A stretch of DNA of 16,727 nucleotides from an uncultured Eggerthellaceae bacterium (GTDB taxonomy: Bacteria > Actinomycetota > Coriobacteriia > Coriobacteriales > Eggerthellaceae): the NCBI GenBank assembly GCA_910585565.1, contig CAJUFC010000211.1, positions 1 through 16,727 of the forward strand, read 5' to 3'. Position 1 is the first letter of the stretch; each line of letters opens with the position of its first letter. Shown piece by piece: positions 1 through 7,219 of this stretch. The notes under the pieces were generated by a model. The model was not told the DNA's origin. It did not search any database and worked only from the letters and a program-made list of their open reading frames with translations. A program made the position numbers and the translations under genes.

Positions 1-1381
1 CTACGCCCGCCGCGACAGCAGCCTTGCGCAGAATGGAGCAGATGCGCGCGTGGGCATACTGCACGTAATACACCGGATTGGAGTTGTCGTTCTTCTTGGC
101 TTCCTCGATGTCGAAGTCGATGGGCTGGTCAGACGAGCGCGACAGCATGATGAAGCGCGTCGCGTCGACGCCCACCTCGTCGATGAGCTCCTCGAACGTG
201 ACCATCTCGCCGGTGCGCTTGGACATGCGCACGGGCTCGCCGTCGCGCAGGAGGTTGACCAGCTGCCCGAGCACCACTTCCAGCTTGCCCGGATATCCCC
301 ACGCCTCTAGCATGGCCTCGCAACGCTTGATGTAGCCGTGATGGTCGGCTCCCCACAAATCGATCAGGTGATCGAACCCGCGCATAATCTTGTCATAGTG
401 ATAGGCAACATCGCTCGTGAAGTAGGTGAACTCGCCGTTCTCCTTGATGAGCACGCGGTCCTTCTCGTCCCCGAAGGCGGTTGAGCGGAACCATGTGGCG
501 CCATCCTTCTCGAAGACGTAGCCCTTGTCGCGCATGGCCGCCAGCGCGCGGTCGACCGCGCTGGCATCCTCGTCGGCGACGTCGTACAGCGTGCGCTCGC
601 TGAACCAGCGGTCGAACGTCGTGCCGTACCGCTCGAGCAGCGTACGCTGGTCGTTGAGCATCTGCACGTAAGCTATCTCGCGGAACGCCTCCATGCGCTC
701 ATCGTCGGACATGCTTTCGTACTTGTTGCCGTCGCGATCGATGATCTGTTGCGCGATGTCGGTGACGTAGGCGCCGCCGTAGCACTGCTCGGGCATCTCG
801 GCATCGTGGCCCAGCAGCTGCATATAGCGCACTGCGACCGAGTTGCCGAAGACGTTCATCTGGTTGCCGTGGTCGTTGACGTAGAACTCCTCGTAGACGT
901 CATAGCCCGCATGCCGCATGACGCGCGCGATGGCGTCCCCGAGCGTGGCCCAACGGCCATGCCCCACATGAAGGGGGCCCGTAGGGTTGGCAGACACGTA
1001 TTCGAGGTTGATGGAGCGCTGCCCCTCGGAAATCTCACCCTTGCCGTAGTCGTCGCCTTCCGCGCGCACGACGCGCACGACCTCCTGCAGCACCGAGTCG
1101 GTGAGGCGCACGTTGATGAAGCCCGGGCCGGCGATGTCCACCTCGGCGATCATGTCGTTGCCAGGCAGATGGTCGACCACGATCCGGGCGATCTCGCGCG
1201 GGGGCATGCCGGCGAGCTTCGCCGAGCGCATCGCCACCGTCGACGCCCAGTCGCCGTTGGCCTCGTCGCGCGGACGCTCGAGCGCCGCAGCAGGCGTCTC
1301 GTCAAGCGGCAGCGACCCATCGCTCACCGCAGCCGCAACGGCCTCGTCGAACAGCTTTTCCAAAGACTCGCGAATATCCAT
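1..1381 (-). CDS. argS: Arginyl-tRNA synthetase, 3' end beyond window
   Basis: This cytoplasmic class I aminoacyl-tRNA synthetase charges tRNA-Arg with arginine using ATP. The reading frame stays open from an ATG at 1381-1379 to base 2, giving 460 residues; the family is usually 550-600, so the C-terminal anticodon-binding part lies outside. The N-terminal region has the additive domain. The catalytic HIGH-type motif appears as NPTGPLHVGHGR (about residues 120-131, bases near 980-1020). The KMSKS loop appears as RMSKRTG (bases about 218-232). WGADHHGYIKR is also typical of ArgS. A purine-rich GGGAAAGG lies about 11 nt before the ATG. The gene follows arcD in the same direction, but a terminator-like hairpin and a separate promoter-like element lie between them, so it is probably a separate transcription unit. 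Identification is firm. Confidence 0.97.
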   Translation of the reverse strand, partial: MDIRESLEKLFDEAVAAAVSDGSLPLDETPAAALERPRDEANGDWASTVAMRSAKLAGMPPREIARIVVDHLPGNDMIAEVDIAGPGFINVRLTDSVLQEVVRVVRAEGDDYGKGEISEGQRSINLEYVSANPTGPLHVGHGRWATLGDAIARVMRHAGYDVYEEFYVNDHGNQMNVFGNSVAVRYMQLLGHDAEMPEQCYGGAYVTDIAQQIIDRDGNKYESMSDDERMEAFREIAYVQMLNDQRTLLERYGTTFDRWFSERTLYDVADEDASAVDRALAAMRDKGYVFEKDGATWFRSTAFGDEKDRVLIKENGEFTYFTSDVAYHYDKIMRGFDHLIDLWGADHHGYIKRCEAMLEAWGYPGKLEVVLGQLVNLLRDGEPVRMSKRTGEMVTFEELIDEVGVDATRFIMLSRSSDQPIDFDIEEAKKNDNSNPVYYVQYAHARICSILRKAAVAAGV

Positions 1382-1432
1382 GGGTGTCAGCGCCTTTCCC
1401 GCGTCTTTCTCGTACACAAAACACGTTCGCCG

Positions 1433-1441
1433 ATTCTATCA
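1433..1441 (-). promoter_or_regulatory. Extended -10 promoter of argS
   Basis: On the minus strand the bases read TGATAGAAT, an extended -10 (TGn plus TAGAAT, 5 of 6 matches to TATAAT). No good -35 lies at the usual distance, which is common for extended -10 promoters. The predicted transcript start is near 1426, giving a leader of about 45 nt before the argS ATG. Sequence match only. Confidence 0.5.
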
Positions 1442-1484
1442 CGGTTGCGCGCCACCCCTTCGCTGAGGCGCATCTTCAACGCCT

Positions 1485-1586
1485 CTCCATCACAAACAGG
1501 CAGGCGCACCCAAGGGGAAACACCCCTTAGGACGTGCGACGCACGATGAACGCTCCATCACAAACAGGCAGGCGCACCCAAGGGGA
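1485..1586. repeat. Pair of identical 34-nt direct repeats
   Basis: The same 34 bases, beginning CTCCATCACAAACAGG and ending CACCCAAGGGGA, occur at 1485-1518 and 1553-1586, exactly 34 nt apart. The copy next to arcD (1553-1586) supplies one arm of the terminator hairpin. The other copy lacks the matching arm and instead runs into a small AAGGGG/CCCCTT hairpin (1512-1528). Between them lies a 13-nt palindrome, CGTGCG-A-CGCACG (1533-1545). The arrangement looks like duplication of a terminator segment, one copy of which has decayed. Confidence 0.85.
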
Positions 1587-1602
1587 GGGGTGCGCCTGCC
1601 TG
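1565..1602 (-). terminator. Rho-independent terminator after arcD
   Basis: A perfect 15-bp stem pairs 1565-1579 with 1588-1602 around an 8-nt loop, 37 nt beyond the arcD stop codon. Read on the minus strand, the stem is followed by TTTGTGA, a short, imperfect U tract. The stem strength and position suit the end of the arc operon; the weak U tract keeps confidence moderate. Confidence 0.7.
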
Positions 1603-1638
1603 CGAGAGAAGCGCGCAGCCAGCAGAGGCCAGCCTGCG

Positions 1639-3186
1639 CTAGCCGCTGAAGGGGATGGCCACCATGGCTATGGTCAGGATGACCATCGAGACCACTGCCA
1701 AGATGACGAACAGCTTCAAGAAGAACTTGAGCCAGGTGCTGTATTCGAGCTTGGCGAGCGCCAGGCCGCCAACGAGTGCGCCAGATGTCGGCGTGATGAG
1801 GTTGATGACGCCAGATGCCGCCACGAACAGCATGATGGTGACCTCGACGGAGAAGCCGAGCTGACCGGCCAGCGGGGCCATGATGGGCATGGACACGGTC
1901 GCCAGGCCCGAAGACGAGGGGATGAGGATCGACAGGCCCATGAAGATGAGCATGCCAAGCGGCGCGAAGACCACCGATGCCACGCCGCTGAGCGCGCCTG
2001 CCGCCTGGTCGAGCAGCCACAGATCCAAGCCCGTCTCGCCCATGAGCACGGTGACAGAGCGTGCGACCGCGATGATGAGCACGACCGAGATCATGTCGGC
2101 GGCGCCGTTCAAGAACGCCTTCACGAAATTGCCTTCGCCGAGCCATGCGACAAACCCGATGATGATGGCCATCAGCAGAAACCACGTCGATGCCTCGTTG
2201 AAGTACCACTCGCCCAGCGGAAGCCCGGTCAGAAACGCCGTCCAGCCCCAGATGTCGATGCCGAACTCGCCCCACGGGATGAAGCCGATGATCATGACGA
2301 CGAACGTGAAGCCAAAGACGATGAGCGTCCAGCGCTGCTTGGAGGTCAGCTTCTCGTCGGGGTGCTCGTAGACCTCGCCTGGCACATGGGTGGCAGCGCC
2401 GCCCGGGCCGACCAACGCGTCTTCGTAGTATTCCCCGTTGGGCTTCATGCCATGACGGGGATGCGCGCCGAAGTCGCTCGTCATGAGGTCCCATTCGGCG
2501 TCGTTCATGTACGAGTTGTCAGGAGACGCCTTGACGCGCTTGGCATAGCGCATGACGTACACGATGCCGATGGCAAGCGACACGATCCACAGCACCGCAC
2601 CGAGACCGATGATGATGCCCTGGTTGACGGCAAGGCCGCTGTCGGATATCGCGTCAATCGCCGTACCGACGGCAAACGGGTTGACCGTCGAGCCCAAAAC
2701 GCCACAGCCAGCGCCCACGAGCACGACGGCCACGCCGGTGAGGCTGTCGTAGCCAGCGGCCACCATGGCCGCTGCCAGAAGCAGGCAGAACGGCACGGTT
2801 TCCTCCCACATGCCGTAGGTGGTGCCGCCGATGGAGAAGATCACCATCAGGATGGGAATGAGCAAGAGCTCTTTGCCGTGCATCTTGCGCACGAGCGAGC
2901 CGATGCCCGCGTCCAGCGCCCCGGTCTCGCCGACGACTCCGAGAAAGCCGCCGAGCACGAGCACGAACAGGCACACAGGCAGCGCGTCAGCGAAGCCCAG
3001 GATGGGAGCGGTGGTGATGTTGGCGATAGTGGCGCCCGTGACGCCCGTCACGCCGCTGGCCGCCATGATCATGGTCACGATGGCCAAAACGATCAAGATG
3101 ATCAGAAGGATCGAAAACGCGGATAGCGTGTGCTTTTCTCTCCGTAGCTTCTTCTCTTTCTTTGGTGTCTTCGCTTCGGCGGTCAT
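1639..3186 (-). CDS. arcD: YfcC-family transporter, probable arginine/ornithine exchanger
   Basis: This 515-residue polytopic inner-membrane protein belongs to the YfcC / C4-dicarboxylate anaerobic carrier family (PF03606). A lysine-rich cytoplasmic N-terminus (residues 1-20) precedes the first membrane helix (about 22-44). Hallmarks are GTTYGMWEETVPF, the glycine-rich GAGCGVLGSTVNPFAVG, and a C-terminal IPSSSGLATVSMP plus NLITPTSGALVGG. A hydrophilic loop at about 215-275 separates two helix bundles. GGGAGGG lies 7 nt before the ATG. The family name suggests dicarboxylates, but members in arginine deiminase operons (for example streptococcal arcD) serve arginine-ornithine exchange. Being last in arcABC makes that the likely role here. 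Substrate is inferred from context, not visible in sequence. It is unrelated to the APC-family ArcD of Pseudomonas. Confidence 0.85.
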   Translation of the reverse strand: MTAEAKTPKKEKKLRREKHTLSAFSILLIILIVLAIVTMIMAASGVTGVTGATIANITTAPILGFADALPVCLFVLVLGGFLGVVGETGALDAGIGSLVRKMHGKELLLIPILMVIFSIGGTTYGMWEETVPFCLLLAAAMVAAGYDSLTGVAVVLVGAGCGVLGSTVNPFAVGTAIDAISDSGLAVNQGIIIGLGAVLWIVSLAIGIVYVMRYAKRVKASPDNSYMNDAEWDLMTSDFGAHPRHGMKPNGEYYEDALVGPGGAATHVPGEVYEHPDEKLTSKQRWTLIVFGFTFVVMIIGFIPWGEFGIDIWGWTAFLTGLPLGEWYFNEASTWFLLMAIIIGFVAWLGEGNFVKAFLNGAADMISVVLIIAVARSVTVLMGETGLDLWLLDQAAGALSGVASVVFAPLGMLIFMGLSILIPSSSGLATVSMPIMAPLAGQLGFSVEVTIMLFVAASGVINLITPTSGALVGGLALAKLEYSTWLKFFLKLFVILAVVSMVILTIAMVAIPFSG

Positions 3187-3300
3187 GTCGATCCCTCCCT
3201 TCTGTGTCGAATTGGGTGTGCGAAGCTTGCCTGCCGCTCATGCCGCAGGTGTCAGTCTCGCGTTGGTTGTCGTTGTCAAGAAAGCTTGAGACGCTTGGCG

Positions 3301-3319
3301 AGGCGCTATGGAGGCGCCT
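3301..3319. other. Small intercistronic hairpin, arcC-arcD gap
   Basis: AGGCGC (3301-3306) pairs with GCGCCT (3314-3319) around a 7-nt loop in the 142-nt arcC-arcD spacer. On the transcribed minus strand the T-rich run lies before, not after, the stem, so it is not a standard terminator. It could be an RNA-processing or stability element between cistrons. A minus-strand TTGACA (3279-3274) is nearby but has no convincing -10. Confidence 0.35.
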
Positions 3320-3328
3320 GTAAAAACG

Positions 3329-4285
3329 CTATGAAACGGTGATTCTCGTGCCCGTCTCGCCCTTGAGGCCCTCAGCAGCATGGTCGAGCGACGTGATGAG
3401 AGCGGTGCCCGTCGGATGCTGGTCGAGATACTCAAGGCATGCCTGCACCTTGGGCAGCATCGAGCCTGGCGCGAACTGTCCCTGCTCGATGTAGCCGCGT
3501 GCCTCGGCGATGGTCATGTGGTCGAGATCGATCTGGTCGGGCTTGCCGAAGTTGATGGCGACCTTTTCGACCGCCGTCAGGATGACGAGCATGTCGGCCT
3601 TGAAGTCTGCCGCCAGCTTGGCGCTCGTGCGGTCCTTGTCGATGACGGCGGCAACGCCGTGATACGAGTCGTCATAGGCAAACACCGGCACGCCGCCACC
3701 GCCTGCCGCGATGACGATGTAGCCGTCGTCCATCAAGTCCCTGATGGCGTCCAGCTCGACGATGCGCTGCGGCCGCGGGCTGGCAACCATCATGCGCCAG
3801 CCGCGCCCTGAGTCCTCGGCATACGTCATGCCGTCTTCGGCAGCGCGCTTCTTGGCCTCTTCCTCCGCGAGGAACGGCCCGACCGGCTTCGTCGGATGCT
3901 GGAATGCCGGGTCTTCGGGATACACGACGGTCTGGGTGATGATGCAGGCCGTCGAGCGCAGGATGGACCGTCGCTTCAGCTCGCCCAGGATGGACTGCGA
4001 CAGCTGGTATCCGATGTAGCCTTCGCTCATGGCGCCACACTCGGGGAAGGGCATCTCCGGGATGGCGTCGTCATGCTCGCTCGCCTCTGAAAACGCGTTC
4101 GAGATCATGCCGACCTGCGGGCCGTTGCCGTGGCTCACGACCACGTTGATGCCTTCCGAGACCATGTCCACGATGTGCACGGCCGTGTTCTCGACGAGCT
4201 CAAGCTGCTCTTGGGGCGTATTGCCGAGCGCATTGCCGCCCAAGGCGATCACGACGCTCATGCCCGACCCCTTCTCATAAGACAT
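3329..4285 (-). CDS. arcC: Carbamate kinase
   Basis: This cytoplasmic enzyme transfers phosphate from carbamoyl phosphate to ADP, giving ATP, CO2 and ammonia. It is the energy-yielding last step of the arginine deiminase pathway. The 318-residue length is normal for the amino-acid kinase fold. Visible motifs are VVIALGGNALG near the N-terminus, VVSHGNGPQVG, the glycine-rich AAGGGGVPVF, and VIDKDRTSAKLAADF. The start is the ATG at 4285-4283 because AAGGAGGT lies 8 nt upstream. A GTG three codons earlier (4294) overlaps that ribosome-binding site, and an internal ATG (4261) with a weaker AAGGGG is a less likely alternative. The gene is third in arcABCD, with a 246-nt gap after arcB. Identification is firm. 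Confidence 0.96.
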   Translation of the reverse strand: MSYEKGSGMSVVIALGGNALGNTPQEQLELVENTAVHIVDMVSEGINVVVSHGNGPQVGMISNAFSEASEHDDAIPEMPFPECGAMSEGYIGYQLSQSILGELKRRSILRSTACIITQTVVYPEDPAFQHPTKPVGPFLAEEEAKKRAAEDGMTYAEDSGRGWRMMVASPRPQRIVELDAIRDLMDDGYIVIAAGGGGVPVFAYDDSYHGVAAVIDKDRTSAKLAADFKADMLVILTAVEKVAINFGKPDQIDLDHMTIAEARGYIEQGQFAPGSMLPKVQACLEYLDQHPTGTALITSLDHAAEGLKGETGTRITVS

Positions 4286-4491
4286 GTCCCACACCTCCTT
4301 GTTGCTCGAAACGGAAAGGCAGATTTCGCCTTCAAAAAGAATGAAGCAAAGCTCACGTGCCTCATGCCAGCCAGCGAGGCTCGCCGTGGTGTGCGAGATG
4401 GGGGCGTCGGGCGGCCGAGTTGGTTTCGTCCAACGAGGGCAAGCCCGAAGACCCTCAGGTCGCGTGCCACGGCGAGCCGCAGCGGGCAGGC

Positions 4492-4520
4492 ACGTTGCCT
4501 TGAATGGCTCAAGGCAACGT
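4492..4520. repeat. Perfect inverted repeat after arcB
   Basis: ACGTTGCCTT (4492-4501) and AAGGCAACGT (4511-4520) form a perfect 10-bp stem with a 9-nt loop, 11 nt past the arcB stop codon. No U tract follows on the minus strand, so terminator function is doubtful; it may mark the arcB mRNA 3' end or a processing site. The rest of the 246-nt arcB-arcC gap (4286-4531) holds the arcC ribosome-binding site and nothing else I can support. Confidence 0.55.
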
Positions 4521-4531
4521 ACACAACAGCC

Positions 4532-5527
4532 TTATCTCAAGGTAGCGTACATGATGGCCTTGATGGAGTGCATGCGGTTCTCCGCCTCGTCGAAGACCTT
4601 CGACTGCTCAGACTCGAAGACCTCGTCGGTGACCTCCATCTCGGTCAGGCCGAACTTATCATGCACGTCCTGGCCGATCGTCGTGTTCAGGTCGTGGAAC
4701 GACGGCAGGCAGTGCATGAAGATGGCATTGGCGTCTGCGTAGCTCATGACCTCCTTGTTGACCTGATAGGGCGACAGCAGCTTGATGCGCTGCTCCCAGA
4801 GCTCTGCCGGCTCGCCCATCGACACCCAGATGTCGGTGTAGATGACGTTGGCGCCCGTGCAGGCCTCCTTGACGTCGTCGGTGACGGTGACGCTGCCGCC
4901 TGTCTCCTGGGCGATGGCCTCGCACTGCTTGACCAGGCTCTCCTCGGGCCACAGGTCCTTCGGGCCGCAGCCGACGAAGTGCATGCCCAGCTTGGCGCAG
5001 GTAGCCATGAGCGAGTTGCCCATGTTGTTGCGAGCATCACCCATGAACACGAGCTTGAGTCCCTTGAGGCCCATCGGGAAGTTCTCCTCGATCGTCATCA
5101 TGTCGGCGATCATCTGGGTGGGATGGAACGCGTCGGTGAGGCCGTTCCACACCGGAACGCCAGAGACTGCCGCCAGCTCTTCGACGAGCTCTTGGGAGAA
5201 TCCGCGGTACTCGATGCCATCATAGAAGCGGCCGAGCACGCGCCCGGTGTCCTCGATGGACTCCTTTTTGCCCATCTGGGACGAGCCGGGATCGAGGTAG
5301 GTGACGCCCATGCCGAGGTCATAGCCTGCGACCTCGAACGAGCAGCGGGTGCGGGTGGACGTCTTCTCGAAGAGCAGCACGATGTTTTTGCCCTCGAGGT
5401 ATCTGTGCGGGGTGCCGGTGCGCTTGAGGTCCTTGAAGTCGCGCGACAGCTTGATGAGATAGCGAATCTCGTCAGGAGTGAAGTCGAGGATCTTGAGGAA
5501 GCTGCGCCCGGAGAGATTGACTGGCAT
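4532..5527 (-). CDS. arcB: Ornithine carbamoyltransferase, catabolic
   Basis: In this operon the enzyme works on citrulline plus phosphate, giving ornithine and carbamoyl phosphate for ArcC. At 331 residues it is full length. The carbamoyl-phosphate loop STRTR is at residues 57-61, and HPTQ at 135-138. The second-substrate SMGE loop is at 236-239, and the catalytic-Cys HCLP motif at 272-275, followed by SFHD where AFHD is commoner. The ATG is preceded by AAAGGA about 8 nt upstream. It lies 57 nt after arcA, and a 15-nt palindrome sits in that gap. The sequence alone cannot separate catabolic ArcB from anabolic ArgF; the operon decides. Its last codons are partly copied in the 3' flank. Confidence 0.96.
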   Translation of the reverse strand: MPVNLSGRSFLKILDFTPDEIRYLIKLSRDFKDLKRTGTPHRYLEGKNIVLLFEKTSTRTRCSFEVAGYDLGMGVTYLDPGSSQMGKKESIEDTGRVLGRFYDGIEYRGFSQELVEELAAVSGVPVWNGLTDAFHPTQMIADMMTIEENFPMGLKGLKLVFMGDARNNMGNSLMATCAKLGMHFVGCGPKDLWPEESLVKQCEAIAQETGGSVTVTDDVKEACTGANVIYTDIWVSMGEPAELWEQRIKLLSPYQVNKEVMSYADANAIFMHCLPSFHDLNTTIGQDVHDKFGLTEMEVTDEVFESEQSKVFDEAENRMHSIKAIMYATLR

Positions 5528-5555
5528 TTTGGGGTCCTTTCGTTAGGGGTGTCGT

Positions 5556-5570
5556 TTGACAGCTTGTCAA
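5556..5570. promoter_or_regulatory. Palindrome TTGACA-GCT-TGTCAA in arcA-arcB gap
   Basis: This perfect 6+3+6 palindrome lies 29 nt before the arcB start. It could be an operator. It also presents TTGACA, the -35 consensus, on both strands; on the minus strand CCTAAC lies 17 nt downstream as a poor -10 (3 of 6). As RNA the hairpin is too short and has no U tract, so it is not a terminator. Which protein would bind it cannot be told from here. Confidence 0.45.
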
Positions 5571-5584
5571 TTATTCTAGTGAAT

Positions 5585-6808
5585 CTATGCGTCTTCGCGA
5601 ACGAACGGCATCGACATGCAGCGGGGGCCGCCACGGCCGCGGGAAAGCTCGCTTGAGGGCATCTCGAGAACGTTGAGGCCCTTCTTGTACAGAAAGTCGT
5701 TCGTTACGTTGTTGCGCGAGTAGACGACGATGGTGCCCGGACGCACGCACAGCGTGTTCGAGCCGTCGTTCCACTGCTCGCGGTCGGCCGCGATGCGATC
5801 GCCGGCGCCGCACGGCAGCAGCTCCACCTGGTGTCCGACGTACTTGGTGAGGATGTGCTCCAAGTCGTCGCGCAGGAGCTTGACGTGCACCTCGCCGCCA
5901 GCCGCCGGCGTCATCTCATAGACCGACAGCGGGCCCATGATGGCCGGGTGGATGGTGAACTTGTCGTAATCCACCTGCGTGAACACGGTGTCGAGGTGCA
6001 TGAATGCACGTGACTTCGGGATCTCGAATGCCAAGATGGTGTCGATGGAAGACTGCCCGGAGTCGAAGATGTCGCGAGCGATGCGGTCGATGGCCTCAGG
6101 CTCGGTGCGCTGCGACACGCCGATGGCCAGCGTGTGCTCGTTGATGTTGAGGATGTCGCCGCCCTCGATGTGGAACGTATAGATGCGCTTGTACCACTCA
6201 GGAGTCTGCTTGTAGTCGGGATGATACTTGAAGATGTAGTCGCCGTAGATGGTCTCGCGGTTGCGCGTGAACGAGTACATGCGGTTGATGGAGACGCCGT
6301 TGCCGATGCAGGCGAACGGGTCGCGCGTGAAGTAGAGGTTCGGCATCGGCGGCAGGTACAGCTTGGTGTTGGTGTCGATGAGGTCAGCCAGTGAGTTCTT
6401 CGGTGCGCCGCCCAGCTCTTGGCGGTTGACGCCGGCCATCGTCTTGAGGACGAGCTCCTTTGCGTTCGAGCAGCACGAGCACAGATACTCCTTGATGAGC
6501 ACCTGGTAGCGCTCTGAGCGAACGCCTGCCTCGTGGATGATCTGGTCGATGAACGGCTCGCGCAGCTCGGGGCTGTTCTCAAGCACCTCGGCCATGAGGT
6601 CTTCCAGATACACTACCTCGACGCCCTCGTCGCGGAGGATCTGCGCGAACGCGTCGTGCTCTTGCTGCGCCACCTCCAAAAAGGGAATGTCGTCAAACAG
6701 CAGCTGTTCGAGCGTGTCCGGCGTGAGATTCAAAAGCTCGCCTCCGGGTCGGTGAAGCATCACCTTCTTTAGCGGCATAATCTCGCTTTTGACGTTGATG
6801 GCTGGCAT
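5585..6808 (-). CDS. arcA: Arginine deiminase
   Basis: This cytoplasmic enzyme hydrolyses arginine to citrulline and ammonia, the first step of the pathway. The 407 residues match the family (about 400-420). The catalytic set of the guanidine-modifying fold is present: FTRDPF (residues 160-165), EGGD (215-218), HLDTVF (271-276, with the catalytic His) and the nucleophilic Cys397 in GRGGPRCMSMP. The start is the ATG at 6808-6806, because GGGAGG lies 8 nt upstream. An ATG two codons earlier sits almost on that site, and the longer open frame to 6880 has no ribosome-binding site. A CSCC cluster at residues 110-113 is unusual. It is first in arcABCD. I found no convincing -35/-10 pair in the 200 nt between it and the divergent tRNA. 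Confidence 0.97.
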   Translation of the reverse strand: MPAINVKSEIMPLKKVMLHRPGGELLNLTPDTLEQLLFDDIPFLEVAQQEHDAFAQILRDEGVEVVYLEDLMAEVLENSPELREPFIDQIIHEAGVRSERYQVLIKEYLCSCCSNAKELVLKTMAGVNRQELGGAPKNSLADLIDTNTKLYLPPMPNLYFTRDPFACIGNGVSINRMYSFTRNRETIYGDYIFKYHPDYKQTPEWYKRIYTFHIEGGDILNINEHTLAIGVSQRTEPEAIDRIARDIFDSGQSSIDTILAFEIPKSRAFMHLDTVFTQVDYDKFTIHPAIMGPLSVYEMTPAAGGEVHVKLLRDDLEHILTKYVGHQVELLPCGAGDRIAADREQWNDGSNTLCVRPGTIVVYSRNNVTNDFLYKKGLNVLEMPSSELSRGRGGPRCMSMPFVREDA

Positions 6809-6949
6809 AATCATCGCCTCCCAAGTCGTGAATACATATGGTCGTGCTTGTGCATTCCAGTTTGTCCTTATCGAAGGCAACTGCGGCGGTGAGCGAAGCG
6901 TTGTTGGACTTTGTACGCCAGCCTGAAACCAATCGGTTGACTGGCGAGG

Positions 6950-6955
6950 TATAAT
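6950..6955 (+). promoter_or_regulatory. -10 element upstream of tRNA-Arg
   Basis: A perfect TATAAT lies 53 nt before the tRNA 5' end. A TTGACT (6937-6942) is only 7 nt upstream, too close to be its -35, and nothing better lies at 16-18 nt. The match is good, but promoter function is inferred. Confidence 0.5.
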
Positions 6956-7008
6956 TGCTGATGCTTCGCGGGCGCGCTGACGGCGCGCCGTCGCTTTGCA
7001 ACAGATGC

Positions 7009-7084
7009 GCGCCCTTGGCTCAACGGATAGAGCATCGGACTTCTAATCCGGCGGTTGCAGGTTCGAGTCCTGCAGGGCGCGCCA
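7009..7084 (+). tRNA. tRNA-Arg, anticodon UCU
   Basis: The 7-bp acceptor stem GCGCCCT / AGGGCGC pairs 7009-7015 with 7074-7080. The D arm is GGCTC/GAGC. The anticodon loop CTTCTAA carries TCT, which reads AGA and AGG. The T arm is GCAGG-TTCGAGT-CCTGC. The discriminator is G (7081) and the 3' CCA is encoded (7082-7084). All arms pair cleanly and no intron is present. AGA/AGG codons look rare in the neighbouring GC-rich genes, so this is a minor-codon tRNA. It lies head to head with the arc operon. Confidence 0.97.
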
Positions 7085-7205
7085 CTCTTCGTGCGTCGCG
7101 CTACCCCGGTCGCGCCATCCCAGAGCATGTCGCTTCGCCCAGCCGCGCTGGTCCGGCACGTGCCGCCCCCCTGTTGTGCGTGTCGCCCCCGAGCGGCGAA
7201 TGCCG

Positions 7206-7211
7206 TATCAT
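7206..7211 (+). promoter_or_regulatory. Possible -10 for a leaderless mRNA
   Basis: TATCAT ends 8 nt before the ATG of the membrane protein at 7220. A start about 7 nt downstream would fall at or beside that ATG, giving a leaderless transcript. This would explain the absence of a Shine-Dalgarno sequence. There is no recognisable -35. The rest of 7085-7219 shows no convincing tRNA terminator. Confidence 0.3.
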
Positions 7212-7219
7212 GCTCTCTT

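Noticed and set aside
1485..1586. Two 34-nt repeats with a 34-nt spacer resembling a CRISPR unit
   Set aside because: There are only two copies, no third repeat on either side, no cas genes, and the second copy is plainly one arm of a transcription terminator hairpin.
1534..3126. Long plus-strand open frame opposite arcD
   Set aside because: It is a shadow of GC-rich codon bias on the opposite strand. Its product is low-complexity His/Asp/Arg-rich, while the minus frame is a clear transporter.
3274..3279. Minus-strand TTGACA before arcD as an internal promoter
   Set aside because: No -10 better than 2-3 of 6 lies at 16-18 nt, so a promoter is not supported.
4492..4520. Hairpin after arcB as an intrinsic terminator
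   Set aside because: There is no U tract on the transcribed strand, and arcC needs read-through unless it has a promoter I cannot see.
4130..5656. Long plus-strand open frame opposite arcB
   Set aside because: It is antisense to a gene with full catalytic motifs and has no family signature or ribosome-binding site.
6829..6858. Possible ArgR (ARG box) operators upstream of arcA
   Set aside because: TGAATACATATGGT and TGCTTGTGCATTCC each match only about half of the consensus, and their 16-nt offset does not fit the usual 21-nt tandem spacing.
7122..7216. Distant 7-bp inverted repeat AGAGCAT / ATGCTCT
   Set aside because: It is short, 81 nt apart, and expected by chance in a region of this length.
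7055..7219. N-terminal extension of the membrane protein into the tRNA
   Set aside because: It would begin inside the tRNA T arm and gives a non-hydrophobic, Arg/Pro/Cys-rich sequence unlike the rest of the protein.
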